NCBI GenBank assembly: GCA_026419785.1
Contig: JAODTK010005872.1
Location: 124,001-188,000 of the forward strand
DNA from: Sclerodactyla briareus
Lineage: Eukaryota > Echinodermata > Holothuroidea > Dendrochirotida > Sclerodactylidae
DNA length: 64,000 nucleotides
Direction of reading: 5' to 3'
The notes beneath the pieces were generated by a model. The model did no database searches. It saw only the letters and a list, made by a program, of their open reading frames with translations, and was not told the DNA's origin. Below, one piece after another: positions 22,994 to 35,865 of this stretch. The first letter of the stretch is position 1, and each line of letters opens with the position of its first letter. Made by a program: the position numbers and the translations under genes.

Positions 22994-25414
22994 TTAAAAG
23001 GACAACTGCAGGTTGGATACAACAGAGGTATATCGTGGGAGAAGTAAACTTGTATCTTATAGTGCAAATCTCCTTTCAATACGATGTTTCCCTGTGAAGT
23101 ATTGTCCTTCAACGTTTGGGCCATTAGCAAAAATTGGGGAGAATCCCAATTTCGCAATGACGCATGACGTCCCACAAATGGACAAACCGGGAAATTATGT
23201 TATGTAATTTTATTGTTTCATTTTTTTGACTAAGTCAACATTTAGCAGAATTCTGTTGGCTCTGTCCGCTCTCACCCAAAGTAACCATCCACACCTACCA
23301 ACCCACTGCAGCAATTCTCTCCTTCCCCTCCCCATAGACAAATGCCCTTAAAAAAAACATAACATAAAGTCACATATTTATATAGCCGCCGTTCCTAAAA
23401 AGCTCATAGGCGCTTTACAGAAGAGGATCAAAAAAAGAGAAAAATAGAGTCTTTAACAAAGATTTAAATAAAAAACGAATTTACTGAGGTAGCAATACGA
23501 ACATCGTGAGGCAGATTGTTATAGAGACGTCGAGCAAGAGCTGCGATGGATCGGTCACCATAACTGATACGGGTACGGGGAATGTCCAGCAGACCTTTGT
23601 CGACTCAGATCTAAGACCTGATCTAGATTCACGCATGTTAACAAGATCGACAAGGTACCCACAATCACCATGGAGGGTTTGAACAAAATCAACAGGATTT
23701 TAAATTGAGCCCGATATTTCACAGGGAGCCAGTGAAAGTGCCGAAGTATGGGGGTAATATGGTCACTATCTTTGTGCGGGTATAAACCGGGCAGCAGATT
23801 CAGGGACCCCTCTGCAGCGGCTTAAGAGGTCGAGTCAGGGAGGCCAGCCAGAGACAGTTACAGTTATCAATCTTAGATGTTATGAGGGGCATGAGCAACA
23901 GTCTAGCGGCTTCCTCGTTAAGGGTAGGACGAATTTTACCAAGAAACGGATAAACATCATGGCAGAAGAACACATAGCCCTTAATTTGGGGTTCATGGTC
24001 AAGGTGGGGGTCAAAAATTACGCCAAGAATTGCGGGCTTTTGGGACGGTAAGATATCAACTTGACCGAGATGAAGACAGAGATCGAGTGGGGGAACAGTT
24101 ACTTTTGCCATGAATACCAATAAATTGAGTTTTTTCGTAATTTAGTTTCAGCTTGTTTGATAGCATCCAGGTAAATAAAAGATGCAAAACACGATTCAAG
24201 ATTAGAGAGAGGGGAGACTTCGTTATAGTCAGGGACACCACCAGAAACGTATAATCAAGTCTAGTTGTGGACCCCTTTAAACGCCGTCGACTTAATACTG
24301 ATACCGGTCATGGAGGTAAGAGCTAAACCAATTTAGCGCAGACCCACGGATGCCAAACCTATTGTCAAGTCTGTCTTAAAGTATATATGGTTGAACGTGT
24401 AGAAGGCGGCGTCCAAGTTCCAGAGGGCCATCATGAACGATTTTGCGATCGTCAATGGACATGAGGATATCGTTTTGGACTTTAGTCAAGGCCGTTTCGA
24501 CACTCTGTAATGTCGATACGCAGACTGCCTGGTGGTCATGTAACTGGTTGAAATCAATGTAATTTACAAGTGTGATGAAGCAACTTTTTCAAGCAACTTC
24601 GGAAGATAGACTAGGTGGATATGGGCGATTAGTTCTGGTACGAATTAACTTCCAGTGATGCTTCTTGAGAGTAGGCGTCACTTGAGCGAATTTAAAGCTG
24701 TCAGGGAAAATCCCAGAATGGAGCGACAAAGTGACAATCCTGGGGATAGAAGTAACAAGAGATCCACTCAGGCCTTAATAAGCCAAGTGGGCGCGGGATC
24801 AAGACCTGCAGGAATTGTTACATGAGGTTTTAAAATGACTGACAACTTCAGCTTCGGGCCACAGGTTGAGAAGACGTAAACAACAACTCTCCTAACATTC
24901 TTTCAGTATGTTCAGACGGCAAATCAGCTTCATGAAACTCGCATTGGATTCGGTCAATTTTGGATTTGAAAAATGACCGAATTCATCACAGAGTGTATTG
25001 ATTGATCATGGTCGGGGGAGTAGCTGGGATTTTTCACGAGCAAGAAGGTTGATTCCACTTGTGGAAGAACTTTATCTGATCAAGAGCCACAGTCATCATA
25101 AGATTAGAAAAATATTGCCTCTTTGTACATGCCTTGCATGTTGCCTCTTTTGCTCTTCAAAGTGAAATTATGTTTGAATATCAATAGGAATCAAATGATG
25201 TTTGCAGGGTTGTTCACGTTGACATCATTTGTTAGGCATGATGGGATTGCCTTTCGATCTTGCGCGCAATACAATGCTTCGCAAGCACAAACTTCAAAGG
25301 ACTGAAACTCCGTAAAGGGAAGTCGTATGAACTTCCGGTTTGAACTAACACACTCAGTTTGTATCCAGCTATTATATCAGTCCCTTTATAAATCAATGTG
25401 CAGTTGTCCTTTAA
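22994..25414. mobile_element. TTAA-type TIR element, copy B, split by a LINE
   Basis: The left end is TTAAAAGGACAACTGCA (22994) and the right end TGCAGTTGTCCTTTAA (25399-25414). The termini are near-perfect inverted repeats, each bounded by TTAA. The two flanks (22994-23350 and about 25148-25414) together match copy A (16683-17274), and the middle is a foreign LINE. The element is non-autonomous. Confidence 0.8.
23351..25148 (-). mobile_element. CR1/L2-like LINE inserted in copy B
   Basis: This is an antisense LINE. On the minus strand, in order, are: ALTKVQNDIL (about 24500), 'DLSAAFDT'-like text reading NLDAAFYT, FGIRGSALNWFSSYL (about 24350), WMLSNKLKLNYEKTQF (about 24165), LGVIFDPHLD (about 24030), NCLW (about 23860), HWLPVKYRAQFKIL (about 23730) and SYGDRSIAALARRLYNNLPHDVR (in part, about 23560-23490). 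This is the full run of landmarks from RT palm to C-terminus in CR1/L2-type elements. The 3' UTR ends in GGCGCTATATAAATA-like sequence near 23385. Several stops and frame changes occur. The catalytic YxDD box was not found. Part of the left border is A-rich, so borders are good to about ±15 bp. Confidence 0.85.
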
Positions 25415-27420
25415 TGCAGAGCAATGACAGCAAATGCAGGAACTATTGCAGAGGAAAAAATGTCCCCGTGCGAGCTACACTGAATGACCAAGCAATTGCA
25501 TTCGTATGTATTAGTGTCTCTGCAACATACAGTTTGTGTCACTCTAACTTCAAGTTGCAGGAAAGCTGCGGAGACAAATTCTAGGTAGAGTAACATCGAT
25601 GTTGAGTGCCAGGATGCGTACATGTGGTATCAACGCGAGGAGTGCATCGCCTTCGAGCAAGAGTTGGACACATTTTCCTTCTAGGTCATAGGTAGGGCGG
25701 CTGATGCTGAAGTCGGTTGTACATGCCTTGCATGTAGATATAGCGAAAGTTACAAAAAAAAATACGTATTGTCTCTCCCCCCCCCTCAATTCTAGACAGC
25801 GTCGTTTAATCCAGTACAGGAACGGGCCATCGTTGAATTGCCAAGGCTAGTACGAGAGTAGGTTACATATAAATGTGTAAATTTATTTTCTGTCGAGTAC
25901 GTATCTTATCGAGCGCCCACGGCCTTCAGTTGTCAGGGTTGTGACTTGTGAGACGTAGATGCTTTACTTTACTACGCAATTGCTCACTGAGAGCGGTAGC
26001 TCCTACTAATTATTTTCTAACAGTTTTCGGTAAGATAACGACTAGTGTTCGAAGTTCAGCGACTCGATCATATCTACCGTTTTTATAACTCGCTGTGGCA
26101 GATTCTGCCCAGGAGAAACAGAAACAAATCGATATGGATCAAATAGACAACGTAGTTACGATTTTCCTGTAACCAAATTAACTAGTAGCACTTGGCATAC
26201 GCGCAAACCGGATGTGGACCCAACCGCCTCGGAGCTACCACGAATCGATCTATGCAATACGGCGTCTTTCTCTGTATAAGGTGATGTGGCGCGCAGGACA
26301 GCATTGAAAATACAATAGGTGCTGACCATATCCGTAATCAGACAACTGAAGATGGCGAATAGCTCCACCAAGTGTAGGGTACGGCAACTCACTGTACTGT
26401 AGTTTATTTATTCCGTTAACGCCAGCCCACACATGCACACTCCTTTATGGGAAGGTCAGACAGCCTTTTATTGTCCCACAAGTTCATATTCTGCTGGCAG
26501 TAAATATAATAATTGCTAATTAGGCCTATGCCTTTTCATTCTTTAAAACTTGTTACGATACTCCATTTATATCCGCTGAACAGCCCAATGCCCACACCGT
26601 ACACACTCGTTCGAAAGGGTAGGCACCTTTCACAAGTTCAATATGCGGGCATGCAGAAAGGATAAAATATTTTCTATTCTGTCTGCTAACGGGGCCTATA
26701 TGCTTTTCAATTTGAACCTGGTCCATGCGTGTGCGTGTTGTCCCCCCCTCCCAGTATACGTTAGGAGGTCGTATCTATTAACCGTCTTAAGGTTGTCAAA
26801 GAAAATATATACTTTCCTAAACCTATGTTTGACATTAGTCTATTTAAAAATGGCTATCATTAGTCTCCCAAGCATAAATAGATTTAAGGCAATGTTGTCA
26901 CAATTTCGAAGCTATGACAGAATTTTATTCCCTGTCTACTTTGAAATTATTTTATTCTTACCGTACGAGTGAAGACACAGTAGTATTCATGTTAATTTTG
27001 AACTTTGAACTTTGAACTCCGACCGGAGCACACTCAACCCAACTTACATTGACGTCATGCGTAGGACGACAATTAACCTATGAACCTTCAGTTATTACAT
27101 CAAGTTTTTTCGGCATGTCTAAGTATGAAAGCCCAAATTATGTTGTAAAGTGGTCTATCTACAATGCACATAACGCACTGTCATTTTACCGGGTGCAAAA
27201 ACATTTGACGGACCATCAAGAGATGATCGAATAGAAAAAAAAGGACAGCTATAGTTGGTTATTCGGGTAAAAGTGAGAATAATCGTCAGTATTCAGTTCA
27301 TGGCTGAAATATGAACAGAGAGCAGGAAGGTCGGAACTAATGAGTGTTTGGAAAGTTCATGCTTCCGCCAAAGGTTTCGAAACGAACGCGGTCGGCTGGC
27401 TCTACGTGCAATCGCCCCAC
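25415..27420. other. Unassigned intergenic stretch
   Basis: No gene is recognised. A short TTTGAAC-type iteration (26994-27019) resembles the 3' tail of some LINEs, but no coding remnant was seen upstream of it. The TGTACATGCCTTGCATG word occurs at 25124 and 25717; a shorter relative is at 35712. Confidence 0.4.
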
Positions 27421-28029
27421 TATTATAAGTTAATTATATCGTATATATATATCTATATATATATATATATATATAGACAAGAGGCAAAAACCTCTTAAGA
27501 CAAGAGTCAAAAACTTTAAAACAACAATGCTACGTAATGATGGCTGGATCTCGAATTAATGCAATAGCGCTTGAGCTAAGGAAAATGTGCGTACAACAGC
27601 CGATATGTTTGTGGATGCAGAGCTTTCGTTCGGACAATACTATCCTTCGTCGTGCAGTGACCACAGAAGTGATGATATATATATATATATAATATATATA
27701 TATATAATATATATATCTATATATATTATATCTTATCTACATTTTATATATATATATATATATCGATATAGATATTATGATGTATATTATATTGTGATAT
27801 CATATATATAATATATATATCTAGTATATATATTATATAATATATTTATATCTATATATGATACTATATATATATATATTATATATCTATAATATATATA
27901 TATATTGGTTTTGTTGATTTTAATGACCCGATACGTCGGGGAATACTGGTGACGCTCCTGAATTCGAACTGTGTACCTGCCTTAGTCCCTCGTTCCTGAG
28001 GCCAAGCGGAAAGCAATAGGTACCACTTT

Positions 28030-28130
28030 AACAGTCTCTGGTATGAAATCTTACTGGGATTCGAGCCCCGATAATAGGGGAGTTGACTTACGCTCTGACA
28101 ATTGGCCATACCACTCGGTAATAATGTTGG
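28030..28130 (-). repeat. tRNA-derived SINE head (unit 1 of D1)
   Basis: On the minus strand there is an A-box-like GGTATGGCCAATTGTC and, ~35 bases on, a B-box-like GGGGCTCGAATCCC, the internal RNA polymerase III promoter layout of tRNA genes. No cloverleaf with a plausible acceptor stem forms, so this is not a functional tRNA gene. The same block recurs at 29025-29115 and, in a better-kept form, at 59750-59860. Confidence 0.55.
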
Positions 28131-29024
28131 GGGAGTATGCGACACCAGGGGGCCATGGAGGGAGGTGCGACAGGAGGAGGGGGTCAAAAATCCGGGCAGA
28201 AAAGGAACATAATTCGGGTAAAAATAGAGTTCGTGCGACCCTTCTCCGATGACTACCGATTAAACTCCTTGGCACAGAACAGATTTTTCAAAATATAATT
28301 TGGGGGTGAAGTGTTTTTTAGGCGAGCACCCGCACTGCTTCCCGAATGGGAATTTCCCGCAAAAACCTCTTATAGACAAGAGGCAAAAACTGTAAAAACC
28401 ACATGCTACGTAAATTATAGGCTGGATCCGAATGTAGATGCGCCAATTCCGCATTGAGCTCGGAAAAATGTGAGTAAAACCGCCGATATGTTTTGGATCA
28501 GATCTTTTCTTGAACAATACTGTTCCTTCGTCACGTGCAGGTGACACAGAAAGTGATGACTAATATTATATATATCTATTATATATTTATACTTATATAT
28601 AAAATATCCTATATCTTCTATAATATTATATAATAGGCTATATATATTCTATATATATATATAATATATTATCTATATATATATTATATAATATATATAT
28701 ATAGTGATGATATGTATATATGCTGATATATATATATATATATATAGATACTATCTATATATATATATTATTATATATATAATATATATCGATATATATA
28801 ATATATATATCTATATATATATATATTATATATATATATATATATATATTCTTATATATATATATATATATTATATATAATATATATATATATTTGGTTT
28901 TTGTTGATTTTAAAATGACCCTATAACTCGGGGAATACAATGGGTGAAGCTCCTTTGATCGTACTGTGTACCTGCCTTAGTCCCTCGTTCTGAGCGCCAG
29001 CGGGAAAGCATAGTAACCACTTTA

Positions 29025-29115
29025 AACGTCTCTGGTATGATCTGACTGGGATTCCGAGCCCGTAATAGGGAGGTGCGCTTACCTCTGACATTGGCATACC
29101 ACTCGGTCACTAATG
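29025..29115 (-). repeat. tRNA-derived SINE head (unit 2 of D1)
   Basis: This is the duplicate of the block at 28030-28130 within the tandem repeat. The B-box reads GGGCTCGGAATCCC, carrying an extra base, and so is degraded. Confidence 0.5.
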
Positions 29116-29345
29116 TTGGGAGTATGCCGACACCAGGAGCATGGAGGGGAGGGCGAGGCGGAGGGGTCCCAAAAAATCCCTTGCAGAAAAGGAACATAAT
29201 GGCGGGTAAAATAGAGTTCGGTTCGGGCAGAACATTCATCCGATGACTACCGATGAAATTCTTGCAACATTTTTTCAAAATAGATTTGGGGTGAAGTGTT
29301 TAGGCGAGCACCCTCACTGCTTCCCGAATGGGAATGTCCCGTATG

Positions 29346-32300
29346 CATATGGAGAAAGACTTAGTGGCATTACACCTTTCAACTGCGGGATGGATTGAGC
29401 GTTGTTATAGAGTACCGGAAGTGACTACGTCACACAGGCTAGGCAACGTAATAGCAACGGCTTCTAAACTATTATCCGCGCGAAACTGTGCCCGTGCAAG
29501 AACTCGCCCCTGTCCCGTATACGCTGGTATTTCGATTTCGGCACAATCTGTTTTTCTTCCGGATGAAGCCAAATCATTGGAGAGGGGCGGAAACCACTAC
29601 AAAAATCCGATCATGAACAATCACTGAATTTACTCCCCAGGGGTCCTTAGAAGGAAGTTCATGCAGCATGAAGGATAATAATTATCATTTCCGTGTGTCT
29701 TGATCGAGGCCCCAGTCTAGGCCTAAGTAAACTATGGAGATGCCGCTTTTGTTGTTGTTGTTTAGTACTGTCGCCAAAACGTTTCAAGCTGCGATTATTT
29801 ATAAGGCTCATTAGGCTTTATAAAATGCAAAAGATTTGTGAACAGAACCCAGATGCTTACTGTGGATGAACAACTGTTGAGTGGATTGTGGAACCACTGG
29901 TGCTCACAGAGAGCACTGTCAATTCGTCGCAGATCCAGGATTCCTAGGGGAACATTGCCCAAAATGCACCTCACCACTCCTAGGCGTAGCCCCATGACAC
30001 TCACCTATTTTACACTCTATTCTTGCACTCCTGATCATTTTCCCTCATTTCCTTTCCCCTCTTATCTAACGAGTGGGTAGGCATTTAACATTTACACCAT
30101 TTGCCGTCTGTGTGTGATACCCCCCACGCCTCACATAAAGATACCCACCAACGAGCTTGCCCTTATTTCCGTGTACCTGGTGAAGGGATTCGCATCTGAC
30201 AATAGGTGCAGTATCCAGGTCTGCATCCTTGCTGGCCTTGGGAAAAAACAACTAGGTTTGATCTCTCTCGGCACTATACCAATGAGGGAACAAAACAATG
30301 TTGGTAAGTTCAATACTCAACATTTTTTTGGGGGGACCTGGGAGATTACCCATTCCCCCCCCTTGGTAATGCCACTGAACTATCCCAGGGTTGAGTCATG
30401 GGTCACCTGTGTGGGTTGAAGTCCGAGGGGTTTATACTGGCTCACTTTCGAGTAGAGCAAATGCACCTGTAAGACCCTGTAAGAACATTGGCTCGTGTTT
30501 GGGCCGTCACGTCCTTCCATGACACTTGAAGTAACCCGATATGGCCTACATGGGACGGTGGTGGGGGGAGTGAGATTCTTGGGCCGAAGATGATGACCTT
30601 TCCCCTCCTACATTCAGCAGTCCTCCATTCTATGAGGGCTTTACTGTCTCTAGTCTCCTCTAGAATATTCTTCACGGAATTACCAGCGGCGAAGTTACCA
30701 GCAGTGCCTGGCATGGGGGGCTAGGGATTCTGGCCTAGACATTCCTCCAGAAAGAATCAACATAGAGGGAGCATTTCCCCCTCCCAGGAAACTTCTGCAC
30801 TGCTGTTTATTGCGATGTATACAGTCCCTCGCCCATGCTCATTTTCAATTATATCCTCACAAATAATTCACAAGAGGTCATTTCCTTCCTTCCCAGATTT
30901 AGAACTGGTGGCCATACCCTGGTCAGTAGGACCTGATTTGACCATGGGAAACTTCCACTATATATCTCTGAGTACTAACTTCTAATAAGCATCTACAGAA
31001 CAACTCATCTTGGCAGAAGATCAATGCACTCTGTCACATTGACATAATGTAGCTATATATGGAAGAACTCAATGCTAGGACCTCTGATGGCATTTATATA
31101 ACATCTAGAGAGCACTCATTATCAAGGCAATCGGAGTGGGCAGGGCTACCATGCGGGACTGCAAAGTGAACTTTTCTCTAACAGTCAGTCCACTCCTATT
31201 ACCAATTTGGAAATAAGAAATAACTGGACACAGTGAAGTTGATATCCTGGATATTGAGTCCTTTCAGAATTCACAATTCAACAGTAGGAACCAAAAAAAA
31301 ACATTTGAAATATTTGTACAAAAATCTTCAACTAACTTTCTAACAGACTTAATCACACTTCGTGAATTATCTACTGTACATCTCTCTTTCCAGGTTTAAT
31401 TTGATGAAGATAATGGTAACATTCTCAGAATGTGAATTTGAGAGGAACTGATGTTGGATGCTATTGGAAAAAAATGTTGTGACAGTAGGGAGTGGTGAGC
31501 CCATATCCTGTTGCAAATGACTATAACCCACTTTGCTACCATGACATGGCAAATGGATTAGTTGTTTGCAGGAAATGCAGTAACAATCCAACACAATTGG
31601 CATTGCATCATTGGTCAGAGAGATAACCCTTTGTGACATCCATTCGCAAAGGAATGATAACGCATAACTTTAAATCATTCCATCTGTGAATGAAGGGATT
31701 GCTCGAGAATATGATTTGCTCTTAGTGTCCTTTTTTCTTTCCCTGTTTTCCTTCCAATCTCCCTCTCTCCTTCTTGTCCTCTTCTTCGTTCAAAGTTCCT
31801 TTTCCTTTCTGTCTTTTCATCGTCCCCTTTCATCTTCCCCCCTCTTGTTCTTCCTTTCTCTCGTACTCTCTACCCCCTTTTCTTTCTTTTCCTCCCTGCA
31901 GCTGGGGGGGGGGGGGAAGGGGGCAATAGGGCATGGTCGGCTGGAGGTCCTAACAGTCCCGGAGGCCCAGGCAAAAGTATTAGCGGTGAAATGAACCATT
32001 TTTAATTGTTCCGGTGTGTGGAAATCATCACCAGCATTAATGTTTCGTGCAAACTCGAATTTGATTGGTAATGTCTGGGCCCCCACATTGATATCATGGT
32101 GCACCAGCGGGCGTATGGTAAAGACCCCCCCCCCCTCACCTCCCCCTTCTCAGAGACACCAAATGGGCGAAACTCGAAATTAGTGTCCAAAACGAATAAG
32201 GTGTTCGAGCGACGGATACTTTTTCGTAGAAGCGCGGGCCAGGTCCAAATCCCCACTCCCCGCCTCACTTTTCGCTGCCCCCACCCACACTTTCCTGAGG

Positions 32301-33000
32301 ATGGCGCCCCGTCTCGACAATTTCCAGCCCAAAGTAAAAGGGGCGACAAGACAAACGACAGTGGAGTGGCGTGTTACTGATGGTAAAGCCCATTAACATT
32401 ATACTTAGAGGCCCTATACCCCTCAGTATATGCTATTCTATGGCTCAACAACACTGATTTTTAGTACAAATGAAGGTCCACTAGTGATATCAGAGACGTT
32501 TTTAATATATAATTCACCTTCCATTCCTCTCATCCGTCGGAATTTTATCAAAAACGCAATCTTATTTTCCTGACTGATGGTTGCAATCAGGGACAAAACA
32601 CTGCCCCATACTGGTTTCGAGAGCGTCAGTTAGCTTTGCAACGTTACTACTACGGTACCTTATTTGCGCCGAATCTTTGTTTAGAGGTAGAGCCCAGCCG
32701 GCTAGGCGCCACTCAACTGACTCACACTTCGGTACTCATAGCGCTATCTAATGGATAGATCAACGTACTTGTCAGGGACCCATATTTCATTGAGTTGGAG
32801 TTGTGCTGTTGTGTAGTTTGCTCTATGTAACTAACCGCCATCGTCCGTGGACGCACTGTCTGAATGCAATTAAATCATACCTGACCGGAACGGTATTGCT
32901 CTGTGGAATGAGTCATTCAGCTTTAGACTGTCTGTCGTAGAGTACTTCATTGATATCATAATCATAGAAGGTTTAAATCCTCAAGACGAACGGCGTTATT
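29346..33000. other. Unassigned intergenic stretch with a CpG-rich patch and a pyrimidine tract
   Basis: No gene is recognised. A patch at about 29408-29500 holds promoter-type words (see findings). A long C/T-rich tract runs about 31720-31905 and ends at a G run (31907-31921). A C run is at 32131. Open stretches in 30.1-30.7 kb and 31.7-32.4 kb follow composition bias and show no domain. Confidence 0.4.
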
Positions 33001-33007
33001 ATTCGAC

Positions 33008-33800
33008 TAAAAAATATCTTGCCCCGTAGTCCTCTTTTAACTCTCTATAACGCATTTGTGTTGCCTTACCTGAATAATAGTCTTCTTTTGTGGGGTCGTG
33101 CAAATCAAACCACCTCAATAGCCAAGATATGTGTGTATGTGTGGCCAACGTGTGGTACGCAACTTATGTAACATGCATTATACTCATGCAACTGCACGTC
33201 TTTTTAGTGAACTCATGTCCTCGCGATATACAACCTTTATGACTATCAATTAGGAATATTTATGTATAAATTTCACAGAGGTGCTTTACCTGAGGTTTTC
33301 AGTGGTTATCATTCTAACAACTCAAGCTTTCACAATTTTAATACCCAATACAGACATCTGAGCTAAAACCCCTATTCTAGGACAGTTCGAAATAAAATGC
33401 ATGTACGTAGCATTGGTGTTCACTTGTGGAATTCTCTCTATAAATACGACCGAGTTGTCGGAAAAAAGGCGGCTAGTTCAGTAAATGTATTCCAACGGAA
33501 CTTTTAGGCCGCATCTTCTTAGCAAACCTATTGACCCATAATTATAATTAAGTCTTATTTCCCTCTCCCTCCCAGCTTGATCTGTTGGATTGCCTTTTCC
33601 TTTACTTTCTTTTGTTATGTAGGCAAGCATATGACGCTAACTAGTTGTTAGCTTCAGTCTCTTCCCTTTTTGGGTCAGTCTCGAAAAGTTTTTAACTTAT
33701 TTCTGGTCCTTCCACTCCTAATTTTGTATATATGAACATAATGTATTGCAGTAAATATTTGAGATTTGGGAAAGAGTGGTGAATAAACTTGAACTTGAAA
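33008..33800 (+). mobile_element. CR1-like LINE 3' end (C-terminal coding + UTR), sense
   Basis: From 33008 the plus strand reads LYNAFVLPYLNNSLLLWG, matching the '(L)LPYL.Y....WG' motif after the RT core. After frame changes it gives YQLGIFMYKFHRGALPEVF (about 33247-33303), HNFNTQYRHL and IGVHLWNSL (about 33412), the usual C-terminal landmarks ('Q...FMYK......P..F', 'H.YNTR', 'G...WN.L'). The UTR ends in AATAAACTTGAACTTGAAAC, a TTGAAC-type 3' tail. Internal stops mean it is dead and 5'-truncated. It may be the same family as the fragment at 5995-6510. Confidence 0.75.
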
Positions 33801-35865
33801 CTTATTCTATATTCCTTCGTGTATTCTGGGTATTCGTTGTGGGTCTCCATTTCCTACCCTTTGCTATTGAAATCTGTCTTGTCTATGCGGTCACGATGGC
33901 GTGTGTCTGTGCGTATGTGTGTGTGTATGTGCGCGTGGCGCGTGGGGGTGTGCGTGTGTCTGCATGTGCGTGTTGCGTAACACTTTTAGGTGTGGCCAAT
34001 CAACTTCGAAGAAGACTGTCCGGATGTCAAAATACGAGAGGTACTACCTTCTGTTCCAGTCATAGGATGTAGAATCAATACAAACGCCATACCATACCAT
34101 ATTATTTTTGGTACAAGGTGCAAAGTGTTGTTTCAAGGCCACTTGAGGTCATTCGAGCTCAACTGCCGGAAATGCTTCAGTGTGCGATACGATGATGCTA
34201 ACATCACTAAATTTCATATTAAGCACGCGGGATCTATGTTCATACATTGCAACCTGTTATAGTTTAGGGTTCTTTGTGGTCAGACAATCGCGGATACGGA
34301 GAGAAAACCATATTATACTTCTTGTGCCACTTTAGGGTCACAAGGTCAAGAGAGGTCAAAATCATGAATAGCATGCGGGCACGATGCATGACAAATGAGA
34401 AGAGCGATTTTCCACTGTGAGTGGCAGATAGTGAGAGACAGCGTGTTATGCTCAGTCAATGTCGCGAGAGACCGAACGTCCAAGTTCTGATGGTACGTAT
34501 TCCCTAAGTAACACTAAAAAGTTGCTCGATAGTATTTTTTTGGCCAGAAGCATCTCTCTTACTCTGTACAAAATTTAAAAATATTCCCATTTGCTGATGC
34601 AGTCATATACTGCTCTAAAGTGAATGTCATTGAATCTTCATGCATATGTCACCTGCCTATCCCTCCACTGAGGTCACATTATATGTTGATATGTCGTTAT
34701 ATATTTTATATATAAACATCGTACACAGAAGTTTCGCTGCTGTGCCACACGTCTAGTCTCTTGCATGAGATAACTGCAAAACCCCTTGGCATGGCCTGAA
34801 CTATAATTACTCTCGCTCAAGAGAATATGACTACCATAACCTCACGCGGGAGGCGAATTACGAGGGAGTAAACGGACCCTCAACTGCGTAGTGGTTCGAC
34901 GACCTGCACCGTCCTGCTCAACAAATACGATATCTGGCATCATCCTCGATACGTAGTGTATCTACATAACTAATGGGCCACACTGACTAACGGACAACAA
35001 CCTTGCATTATGCTGCAAACAATACATAAGATTTTCATGAAGACAAACAAGTAACTGAAATCGAATAAGCATGACTCGCTTGAATAGGCTAGTGGGCTAT
35101 ACCAGTGACCGAAAACCTGCCCTAGCTCAACAATACCTAATATATCAACTTATTGCGGACCCTGCCTGGGTTCTCAGTTACAATAGTTCGCCCGTGAGTT
35201 TAGTTTTCAACCCCCCACCCCGGTGGTCATTCCTAAACCTGATGGTCATGTCGACTCGTTGAAAATGCTTTTGAACAGTGAAAATTTTATTAAGCCACAT
35301 TCAGACGAGCATAGTTGGGTACCTCTTAACAACTCCGTTTTAATTATATATTATTAGTTATATATTATAGATTTTCCACTGGTGTGCAATATTAATTTTT
35401 TGTGATAGAAGTTTTGATGTACAGTATATAGCAAATGTATATTTTGTATGTGCACTTTTAACCATGTTTTCTCCAGATTTGAAGGTGAAAAAAAAATAGT
35501 ACGTGACTCGACAAAAATCATGTGAGCCTACTCGACGAGTGAACAAGTAAATAAAAGTTTGGTCACCTGATCACATACGCTATCATGTGACGATAACTAT
35601 AGGCTATCATGTGACAACGTGTTACATTGTACCAGCAGCAACATACAGCTGATCGTTGTGGCAATTGAATTGCCCCTGATCGTAAGTAGGATGACGGATC
35701 CAAAACGTCGATGTACATGCCTTAGACGTTAGAATAGGTAAGTGCAAAAACATGACTTACTGTTCATCTCTAGTATTTTTTACAAAGCAGCGTCACAGTG
35801 GGCCTCGGGAGATTCGAGACTAAACAACATACCTCGTAGCATAAAAACAAAAAGAAGTTTGGTGC
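33801..35865. other. Unassigned stretch with (TG)n and GGTCA-type words
   Basis: A GTGTGT-rich tract lies at 33900-33970. At 34130-34400 there are GGTCA words of the type seen elsewhere. GCTATCATGTGAC occurs twice at 35579-35615. No gene is recognised; the 90-codon frame at 33990-34262 has no domain. Confidence 0.4.

Larger units (their letters stand above)
27421..29345. repeat. Tandem duplication D1 (~0.9-1.0 kb x 2) with (TA)n cores
   Basis: Unit 1 is about 27475-28369 and unit 2 about 28370-29345. In both, the order is AGACAAGAGGCAAAAAC, CATGCTACGTAA-like, GCCGATATGTTT, a (TA)n core (27677-27905 and 28560-28893), GTTGATTTTAA, GTACCTGCCTTAGTCCCTCG, an inverted tRNA-like head, CATGGAGGG, GAAAAGGAACATAAT, CCGATGACTACCGAT and GTGAAGTGTTTT/TAGGCGAGCACC. 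Divergence between units is moderate with many indels. A further (TA)n tract precedes unit 1 (27430-27475). Confidence 0.8.

Noticed and set aside
33990-34262. 90-codon open frame with several Cys residues
   Set aside because: It overlaps GGTCA-type repeat sequence and has no recognisable domain or splice context.
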